DNA of 5,350 bases, taken from Pseudomonadota bacterium (lineage in GTDB: Bacteria > Pseudomonadota > Alphaproteobacteria > Rhizobiales > Xanthobacteraceae). This document shows positions 1-5,350 of the stretch, piece after piece; the stretch's first letter is position 1, and each line of letters begins with the position of its first letter. The notes under the pieces are model-generated. The model ran no database searches. It saw only the letters and a list, made by a program, of their open reading frames with translations, and was not told where the DNA came from. Made by a program: the position numbers and the translations under genes. The stretch lies in contig JAEYVN010000423.1 in assembly GCA_023431725.1 (NCBI GenBank), positions 1-5,350 on the forward strand. The letters are read 5' to 3'.

Positions 1-903
1 ATGATGGCCGACCGCATCATGCCGTTCTGCGTCCTCGTCGGCGCGATGTCCTGCTATCTCGGTCTGTCGCGGCGAAATGAGCTTGTGGTGGCTCGCGCCG
101 CCGGCGTATCCGCCTGGCAGTTCACCGCCCCGGCCGTCATCGCCGCGCTGTTGCTCGGTGTGTTTGTGACCCTTGTGTACAATCCCGTCGCCGCCGAGTT
201 GCAGGAACAGGCTAAGCGCTACGAGGCGGTCATTTTCGGTCAGCGAAACTTCGGTCAGCAGGAGGCAGGCTTCTGGGTCCGCCAGCGCAGTCCGAATGGG
301 CAGTCGATCATCAATGCCCAGAGCAGCCAGCAGCAGGGCCTGTACCTCACGGGCGTTACGGTGTTCACCTTCGACCCGCAGGGGCAATACCAGGACCGAA
401 TCGAAGCGGCCTCGGCCGAACTGAAAGATGGACATTGGGAGCTCACCAACGCCCGGGTTTACCCAACGGATGCCCCTCCCAGCGTCCATCAGACGTACGC
501 CTTGAAGACCAACATTTCGCGCGAGCAGGTGCAGGAAAACTTCTCCACGCCTGAGACGCTGCCGATCTGGGAACTGCCGGGCTATATCAAGACCGCTGAA
601 AACGCCGGTCTGGGCGCCGCAGGCTACCGCCTTCAGTACCACAAGTTGTTATCCAAGCCATTTCTGCTCGCGGCAATGGTGTTGCTGGCCGCCGCTTTCA
701 GCCTTCGTTTCGCGCGCATGGGCGGCGTCCAAAAAATGGTTCTGGGTGGCGTTCTCTCAGGATTTTTGCTTTATGTTTTATCGAAAATCACCGAAGACAT
801 GAGCAAGACCGAGTTGCTGTCTCCCGTGACGGCGGCTTGGGCTCCTGTTCTTGTCGGGGGGCTGACGGGGTTTTTGGTGTTGCTTTATCAGGAAGACGGG
901 TGA
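1..903 (+). CDS. lptG: LptG, LPS export ABC transporter permease (5' partial)
   Basis: LptG pairs with LptF and the ATPase LptB to extract lipopolysaccharide from the inner membrane and pass it to the periplasmic LptA/LptD bridge. The reading frame is open from the first base; 300 residues are visible against about 360 for the family. Five of the expected six membrane helices can be seen, at about residues 4-22, 40-61, 214-238, 244-263 and 273-296, with a periplasmic beta-jellyroll-type domain between (about 65-205). The first helix is missing. NELVVARAAGVS (26-37) matches the cytoplasmic coupling segment of LptF/LptG that touches LptB, and LSPVTAAWAPVL (273-284) fits the last helix. The ATG at base 1 is therefore probably an internal Met, with about 60 residues lying upstream. 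LptF is a paralogue, but the position directly before lptD favours LptG. The stop overlaps the lptD start, indicating translational coupling. Confidence 0.9.
   Translation: MMADRIMPFCVLVGAMSCYLGLSRRNELVVARAAGVSAWQFTAPAVIAALLLGVFVTLVYNPVAAELQEQAKRYEAVIFGQRNFGQQEAGFWVRQRSPNGQSIINAQSSQQQGLYLTGVTVFTFDPQGQYQDRIEAASAELKDGHWELTNARVYPTDAPPSVHQTYALKTNISREQVQENFSTPETLPIWELPGYIKTAENAGLGAAGYRLQYHKLLSKPFLLAAMVLLAAAFSLRFARMGGVQKMVLGGVLSGFLLYVLSKITEDMSKTELLSPVTAAWAPVLVGGLTGFLVLLYQEDG
890..895 (+). promoter_or_regulatory. Ribosome binding site of lptD
   Basis: AGGAAG lies inside the end of lptG, seven bases before the ATG at 903. It is the best Shine-Dalgarno match in the window and fixes the lptD start at the TGATG overlap. 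An in-frame TTG 66 bases upstream would put a cysteine- and arginine-rich stretch before the signal peptide. Confidence 0.7.
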
Positions 904-3383
904 TGGCGTTGCGTTTCCCAACCCGTCTGGAATCGATAAGCCGCGCGCTTCGCGTTGCGGCTCTGGCGTGGTGTGCCGTGGGCCTGACCGGTCTGGCGAC
1001 GATGTCGCCTGCGTCGGCGCAGACGGATTTCTTCCGCTTTGAACAGCGTCCGCCCAAGCCACGGGCGGCGCAATCTCCGTCGCCGTCCGGCGAAAAGCAG
1101 ATGATGGTTCAGGCGAACGAGGTCCAATACGACCACGTCAACGAGCGCGTGAATGCCGTCGGTAACGTTCAGATCTATTATGCGGGTTCGACGGTCGAAG
1201 CCGACAAGGTCATCTACAATCAGAAGACCAAGCGACTTCGCGCGGAAGGAAATGTTCGCCTGACGGAGCCGAACGGCAACGTCACCTACGGCGAAATTCT
1301 CGAACTCAACGACGACTATCGCGATGGCTTTGTCGATTCGCTGCGCGTCGAGACGGCTGATGCGACACGCTTTGCCGCGGCCCGCGTCGATCGCAGCGAA
1401 GGCCGGTATTCGGTCCTTCAAAGCGGCGTCTACACGGCCTGCGAAGCCTGTAAGAACGATCCGACGAAACCTCCGCTCTGGCAGGTCAAGGGTGCGCGCA
1501 TCATCCACGACGAACAGGAGAAGATGGTCTATTTCGAGCAAGCGACGCTCGAATTCTTCGGCAAGCCTGTTGCCTATTTCCCGTATTTCTCGACGCCCGA
1601 TCCGACGGTGAAGCGCAAGAGCGGCTTCCTGATGCCGATGTTCGGCTCGGATACGAAGCTGGGCGTCACGGCTGCGGCTCCCTATTTCTGGGCGCTGGCT
1701 CCGAACTACGACCTGACACTGACGCCGATGATCACCACCAAGCAGGGTCCCCTGCTGCAGGCGGAATTCCGGCACCGGCTGATCAACGGCGCGTACTCGA
1801 TCCGCGCGGCCGGCATCGGTCAGCTCGACAAGGACGAATTCATGCGGGCGGACGGCGTGCCGACGCCGGGCTTCCGCGACTGGCGTGGCGCCGTCGAATC
1901 GAACGGTCAGTTCGCCCTCAACCAGAAATGGGTATGGGGTTGGGACGCCCTGCTGATTTCAGACAAGACCTTCTATCAGGACTATCGTCTGCGCAGCTTC
2001 ACCAACAATGCCAATGATCCGTTCCTGAGCAACCAGATGCAGGGCGTGTCACAAGGCTATTTGGTCGGCCGCGGCAATCGTTCGTATTTCGACGCGAGAA
2101 CCATTCACTATTACGGCTTCTCCGAGTTCGACGATCAGAACCAATTGCCGATCATCCACCCGGTGATCGACTACAACTACATTGTCGGCCAACCGGTCCT
2201 GGGCGGCGAATTGGGCTTCAAGTTCAATCTGACCAGTCTGTCGCGTAACACGGCCTCGTTCGATCCGATCACGCCGTTTGCGGTCGCCAGCGACGCCTGC
2301 GGTCTGACGACCGCCGATCCGGCGGTGAAGAACAACACCAATTGCCTGCTGCGCGGTGCACCCGGCAGCTATTCGCGTGCGTCTGCCGAGGCCAACTGGC
2401 GCCGATCCATCACCGATCCGCTCGGTCAGATCTTCACGCCGTTCTTCTCGCTGCGTGCGGATGTCGCTTCGGTCAACCTGAGCAATCAGCCGGGCGTCTC
2501 GAACTTCATCGATCCCAGCGACGCCGCCCTGTTCCGCGGCATGCCGGTAGCCGGTCTCGAGTATCGCTACCCGTTCATCAGCGTTCAGTCCTGGGGCACC
2601 AATATCATCGAGCCGATCGCACAGATCATCGCTCGCCCCAACGAAACCCAGATCGGCAAGCTGCCGAACGAAGACGCGCAGAGCTTCGTGTTCGATGACG
2701 CCAACCTGTTCCGAGTCGACAAGTTCTCCGGTTGGGACCGTGTCGAAGGCGGCGGCCGCGCGAACTATGGCGTGCAATACACCGCTCAGTTCAATCAGGG
2801 CGGCTACGTCAATGTGCTGTTCGGGCAATCCTATCAGCTGTTCGGCCTGAACTCCTTCGCTCAGGGCGATGCCACCAATACCGGCCTCAACAGCGGCCTC
2901 GATACGCGCGCGTCCGACTATGTCGCTCGTATCTCCTATCAACCCGACAATGTTTTCAAGTTCACGACACGTTACCGCTTCAGCGAACAGAACTTCGACG
3001 TTCAGCGGTTCGAGCTTGAAGGCAATGCGAACTTCGATCGGCTGTCGCTGCAGGCCCTGTACGGCAATTATGCCGCTCAGCCTGAGCTCGGCTTCCTCGA
3101 GCGGCGCCAGGGCATTCTGGGTGGTGCGTCATACAAGATCGACCAGAACTGGGCTGTGATTGCGGCGGCGCGCTACAATCTCGAGAGCGATCAGTTCGAT
3201 CAGACCCGGCTCGGTGTCGGCTATGTCGACGATTGCCTTCTTTTGGCCCTCAATTACATCACCAACTACACCTACAGTGGCAACCCCACGAAGGATCACC
3301 GGCTGATGGTGCAGTTTGGTCTGCGGACCCTCGGTACTACTCAGACCTCCACCGGCATTGGTTCCATCGGCGGTGGACTTTAA
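903..3383 (+). CDS. lptD: LptD, outer-membrane LPS assembly barrel
   Basis: LptD (formerly Imp/OstA) is the outer-membrane barrel that, plugged by the lipoprotein LptE, places LPS in the outer leaflet. The 826-residue product starts with a signal peptide: basic start, hydrophobic core at about 18-33, likely cleavage after ASA (37-39) before Q40. An OstA/LptA-like periplasmic domain follows (about 67-165), with the typical GNVQIYY and AEGNVRL strands. A junction with CEAC (C180, C183) comes next, then a long barrel domain (about 230-820) rich in alternating aromatic strands. SGWDRVEGG (609-617) is a recognisable LptD barrel motif. C778 in DDCLLLALNY lies where E. coli has its adjacent C724/C725. 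E. coli LptD is 784 residues, so the length is normal. The mature protein has five cysteines (180, 183, 466, 481, 778), an odd number. The start is set by the TGATG overlap with lptG and a good ribosome binding site. Upstream lptG and downstream surA support the call. Confidence 0.97.
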   Translation: MALRFPTRLESISRALRVAALAWCAVGLTGLATMSPASAQTDFFRFEQRPPKPRAAQSPSPSGEKQMMVQANEVQYDHVNERVNAVGNVQIYYAGSTVEADKVIYNQKTKRLRAEGNVRLTEPNGNVTYGEILELNDDYRDGFVDSLRVETADATRFAAARVDRSEGRYSVLQSGVYTACEACKNDPTKPPLWQVKGARIIHDEQEKMVYFEQATLEFFGKPVAYFPYFSTPDPTVKRKSGFLMPMFGSDTKLGVTAAAPYFWALAPNYDLTLTPMITTKQGPLLQAEFRHRLINGAYSIRAAGIGQLDKDEFMRADGVPTPGFRDWRGAVESNGQFALNQKWVWGWDALLISDKTFYQDYRLRSFTNNANDPFLSNQMQGVSQGYLVGRGNRSYFDARTIHYYGFSEFDDQNQLPIIHPVIDYNYIVGQPVLGGELGFKFNLTSLSRNTASFDPITPFAVASDACGLTTADPAVKNNTNCLLRGAPGSYSRASAEANWRRSITDPLGQIFTPFFSLRADVASVNLSNQPGVSNFIDPSDAALFRGMPVAGLEYRYPFISVQSWGTNIIEPIAQIIARPNETQIGKLPNEDAQSFVFDDANLFRVDKFSGWDRVEGGGRANYGVQYTAQFNQGGYVNVLFGQSYQLFGLNSFAQGDATNTGLNSGLDTRASDYVARISYQPDNVFKFTTRYRFSEQNFDVQRFELEGNANFDRLSLQALYGNYAAQPELGFLERRQGILGGASYKIDQNWAVIAAARYNLESDQFDQTRLGVGYVDDCLLLALNYITNYTYSGNPTKDHRLMVQFGLRTLGTTQTSTGIGSIGGGL

Positions 3384-3399
3384 GCCTGGCCAGCAAGAG

Positions 3400-3417
3400 G
3401 ACAGCCGCGTCGCTGTC
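3400..3417 (+). repeat. Short inverted repeat in the lptD-surA spacer
   Basis: GACAGC (3400-3405) and GCTGTC (3412-3417) are perfect inverted copies around a six-base loop, 16 bases after the lptD stop. The RNA could form a six-pair stem, extendable by one G-U pair. No run of T follows (the next bases are TCAATTTG), so this is not a convincing intrinsic terminator. It may be an RNA-stability or processing element, or chance. The rest of the 78-base spacer shows no clear sigma70-type promoter. Confidence 0.35.
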
Positions 3418-3461
3418 TCAATTTGATGGCTGTATCGATGATGTAAGACGTCTCGCGAGTC

Positions 3462-4385
3462 ATGTGGAATAAGTCTCATCCCCTGTTGCAGACGCTGGCG
3501 GTCGCGGCGCTGCTGATGGCATTTGCCGGAACTCCGGCAAAGGCCCAGATCGTTCTTTACGTCACGGGTCAGCCCATCACGGCCTATGACATCGAGCAGC
3601 GCACGAAGTTGATGGCGCTCGGCGGTGGCGGCAAGGCCAAGTCGCGCCAGGAGGTCATCCAGGAGCTGATCGACGACAAGCTCAAGATCCTTGCCGGCAA
3701 GCGCTTCAATTTCGAAGTCAGCGATACGGATGTCGACAACGCCTTCGGCAATATTGCTCGCGGCGCCGGCGCGACGTCCGATCAATTCGCCAAGCAGCTC
3801 GAAAAATCAGGCGTCAATCCGAATGCGCTGAAGGCACGCCTGCGCGCCGATCTGACCTGGGGACAGATCGTTCGTGGTCGTTACGCGACCCAGTTGCAGG
3901 TCGGCGACAAGGATATCTTCGAGGCCGAAGCCAAAAGCGGCGAACAGCGGGAAGTGGGCATCGACTATACCCTCTACCCGATCACATTCGTGGTTCCTCG
4001 CGGCGCTGGCGCCAATGTCATCGAAGCCCGCAAGCGCGAGGCAGACACGCTGCGTTCGCGCTTTCAGGACTGCAAGGCCGGCCTGCCCTTTGCGCGCGCG
4101 CTTCGTGACGTCGTCGTGCGGCCGCCGGTCCGCCGGAATTCCGCCGACCTGTCGCCGGCCCTTCGCGAAATTCTGGCTAAAGTCGAAGTCGGCAAGCTGA
4201 CCCCGCCGGAAACCACCACCGGCGGCGTGGAAGTCTTCGCACTTTGCGACAAGCGGGAGACGACGGCAGATTCTCCGACCAAACGGAAATTGCGTGACGA
4301 GATGTTCCAGCAGCGCTTCCAGAAGCAGGCTGACCGCTATCTGAAGGAGCTGCGGGCCGGCGCAATGATCGAATACAAGCAATAG
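3462..4385 (+). CDS. surA: SurA-like periplasmic chaperone, single degenerate PPIase domain
   Basis: SurA escorts unfolded outer-membrane proteins through the periplasm to the BAM machine; LptD is a known SurA client in E. coli. The 307-residue product has a clear signal peptide with likely cleavage after AKA (26-28) before Q29. A SurA N-terminal domain follows (about 29-165): VTGQPITAYDIEQR near the start and QELIDDKLKI, with helices resembling the E. coli chaperone core. The region at about 170-270 sits where a parvulin PPIase domain belongs, but the usual GGDLGW and GYHII motifs are absent; GGVEVFALCDK takes the place of the last strand. A C-terminal basic helix (about 275-300) closes the protein. 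E. coli SurA has 428 residues and two PPIase domains, so this is a short, probably chaperone-only form. Two cysteines, C204 and C262, lie in the degenerate domain. The start is the first ATG after an in-frame TAA at 3444; no good ribosome binding site precedes it. The gene follows lptD and is 12 bases from pdxA. Confidence 0.88.
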   Translation: MWNKSHPLLQTLAVAALLMAFAGTPAKAQIVLYVTGQPITAYDIEQRTKLMALGGGGKAKSRQEVIQELIDDKLKILAGKRFNFEVSDTDVDNAFGNIARGAGATSDQFAKQLEKSGVNPNALKARLRADLTWGQIVRGRYATQLQVGDKDIFEAEAKSGEQREVGIDYTLYPITFVVPRGAGANVIEARKREADTLRSRFQDCKAGLPFARALRDVVVRPPVRRNSADLSPALREILAKVEVGKLTPPETTTGGVEVFALCDKRETTADSPTKRKLRDEMFQQRFQKQADRYLKELRAGAMIEYKQ

Positions 4386-4397
4386 AGCGGCACAGCG

Positions 4398-5350
4398 ATG
4401 CTGGCACAGCCGCAGTTACCTCTGGCGCTGACCATCGGTGAGCCGGCCGGTATCGGCTGCGATATCGCGCTGGCCGCGTGGCTGCGCCGCGCCGAAGCCG
4501 GCTTGTCTCCGTTTTATGTGGTTGCTGATCCCGAGCATCTGGCCGCGCGCGCCAGGCAGCTCGGGCTTGCCATTCCGCTCAAGGCCGTCACGCCCGAACA
4601 GGCGCTATCCGCATTCCACACCGCCCTGCCGGTTGTCGCGCTCGATGAACGCGCGACCGCGAGCCCTGGTCAGCCGGACGACAGCAGCGCGGATGTCGCA
4701 ATCGCATCGATCCGCCGCGCCATGCGCGATGTGGTCGATCGCCGCGCCAGTGCGATCGTCACCAACCCGATCTCGAAGGTGGTTCTCTATCGCAAGGGGG
4801 TCACCGATCCGGGACACACCGAATATCTCGCCCGCCTCGCGCGCGAGATGCTTGGTGTCGAAGCGATGCCGGTGATGATGCTGTGGTGCAAAACGCTGGC
4901 GGTCGTGCCGGTCACAATCCATGTACCGCTGAACATTGTCCCGCGGCTGCTGACGACCGATCTCATCGTCCGGACCGGACGTATCGTTGAGCACGATCTG
5001 AGGGAGCGGTTCGGCCTGCGCACGCCGCGACTTGTGCTGACTGGCCTCAATCCGCATGCCGGCGAGGACGGCACGATCGGCGACGAGGAAGCCACCATCA
5101 TTCGGCCCGCGGTCGAACAACTCGGAGCGATGGGGATGGCAGTGCGCGGTCCGCTGCCGGCCGATACGCTATTCCATCCGGCCGCACGGCAAACCTATGA
5201 CGCCGCGCTCTGCATGTACCATGACCAGGCACTAATCCCGATCAAGACCATTGCCTTTGACGATGCCGTCAATGTCACGCTGGGCCTGCCCTTCATCCGC
5301 ACGTCGCCGGATCACGGCACGGCTTTCGACATCGCCGGCACCGGTAAGGC
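4398..5350 (+). CDS. pdxA: PdxA, 4-hydroxythreonine-4-phosphate dehydrogenase (3' partial)
   Basis: PdxA is a cytoplasmic, metal-dependent NAD enzyme that oxidises 4-phosphohydroxy-L-threonine; the product decarboxylates to 3-amino-2-oxopropyl phosphate, which PdxJ condenses to pyridoxine 5'-phosphate. The frame is open to the window end: 317 complete codons plus two bases, against about 330-340 residues for the family, so only the last few residues are missing. Near the N-terminus is LTIGEPAGIGCD (11-22), then TNPISK and GHTE, whose H140 and T141 match the E. coli substrate contacts H136/T137. H175, H220 (LNPHAGEDG) and H275 (YHDQ) have exactly the spacing of the E. coli metal ligands H166/H211/H266. 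K283, N292 and R301 match the substrate residues K274/N283/R292. TSPDHGTAFDIAG (302-314) is the usual C-terminal signature. C21 replaces the proline common in GIGP. The start is the first ATG after the surA stop, which is in the same frame; only a weak GAG-type ribosome binding site precedes it, so coupling to surA is likely. Confidence 0.97.
   Translation, partial: MLAQPQLPLALTIGEPAGIGCDIALAAWLRRAEAGLSPFYVVADPEHLAARARQLGLAIPLKAVTPEQALSAFHTALPVVALDERATASPGQPDDSSADVAIASIRRAMRDVVDRRASAIVTNPISKVVLYRKGVTDPGHTEYLARLAREMLGVEAMPVMMLWCKTLAVVPVTIHVPLNIVPRLLTTDLIVRTGRIVEHDLRERFGLRTPRLVLTGLNPHAGEDGTIGDEEATIIRPAVEQLGAMGMAVRGPLPADTLFHPAARQTYDAALCMYHDQALIPIKTIAFDDAVNVTLGLPFIRTSPDHGTAFDIAGTGK

Noticed and set aside
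1..3. The ATG at base 1 as the true lptG start
   Set aside because: Starting here would remove the first membrane helix and leave the protein about 60 residues short of the family; the gene most likely begins upstream of the window.
837..902. A longer lptD beginning at an in-frame TTG at 837
   Set aside because: The extra 22 residues (MGSCSCRGADGV and so on) would precede the signal peptide and overlap lptG deeply. The ATG at 903 has a good ribosome binding site and directly starts a normal signal peptide.
963..974. Lipoprotein signal at C24 of LptD
   Set aside because: The residues before it read LAW, and Trp next to the cysteine does not fit a lipobox. The ASA cleavage site at 37-39 explains the signal peptide better, and LptD is an integral barrel.
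888..1775. Minus-strand open frame of 295 codons opposite lptD
   Set aside because: It lies wholly antisense to conserved coding sequence, is arginine-rich and low in complexity, and resembles no family I know. Such frames are common opposite high-G+C genes.
2049..2942. Minus-strand open frame of 297 codons opposite the lptD barrel region
   Set aside because: It is antisense to the conserved barrel, and its Ile/Ala/Val/Arg-rich composition is what reverse reading of this codon use gives. No ribosome binding site or domain supports it.
3400..3430. Intrinsic terminator after lptD
   Set aside because: The stem is only six pairs and is followed by TCAATTTG rather than a T-run, so termination is unlikely to be strong; surA and pdxA probably share the transcript.
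3129..3785. Minus-strand open frame spanning the lptD end, the spacer and the surA start
   Set aside because: It crosses the spacer but is mostly antisense to lptD and surA, with no recognisable domain or start signal.

Overview
The window is four tightly packed plus-strand genes and no mobile or RNA element: lptG (5' end cut off), lptD, a surA-like chaperone gene and pdxA (3' end cut off). High G+C, C/G-rich third positions and the protein features point to an alphaproteobacterium. The single-domain SurA and the CxxC-bearing LptD suggest Hyphomicrobiales, most likely the Bradyrhizobium / Rhodopseudomonas / Afipia / Nitrobacter group. The genus is an inference from remembered family resemblance, not from a search.

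Layout: 1-903 encodes the last 300 residues of LptG, an inner-membrane permease subunit of the LPS-extracting ABC transporter. Its TGA overlaps the ATG of lptD (TGATG, 901-905). lptD (903-3383) encodes the 826-residue outer-membrane LPS translocon barrel with a signal peptide. A 78-base spacer (3384-3461) carries a short inverted repeat and no clear promoter or intrinsic terminator. surA (3462-4385) encodes an exported 307-residue chaperone with an intact SurA-type N-terminal domain and a degenerate parvulin-like region. pdxA starts 12 bases later (4398) and runs off the window after 317 visible codons; it encodes the vitamin B6 enzyme 4-hydroxythreonine-4-phosphate dehydrogenase, with all catalytic ligands seen so far intact.

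Functionally, LptG helps pull LPS from the inner membrane, LptD inserts it in the outer leaflet, and SurA-type chaperones escort barrels such as LptD across the periplasm, so three of the four genes serve one outer-membrane assembly route. pdxA is a metabolic passenger: lptD-surA-pdxA is a widely conserved order, followed in E. coli by ksgA. The spacing suggests one transcript, entered upstream of the window.

I found no undescribed system. The points worth a second look are details: the cysteine layout of LptD, the loss of parvulin motifs in SurA, one unusual residue in PdxA, and the lptD-surA spacer.
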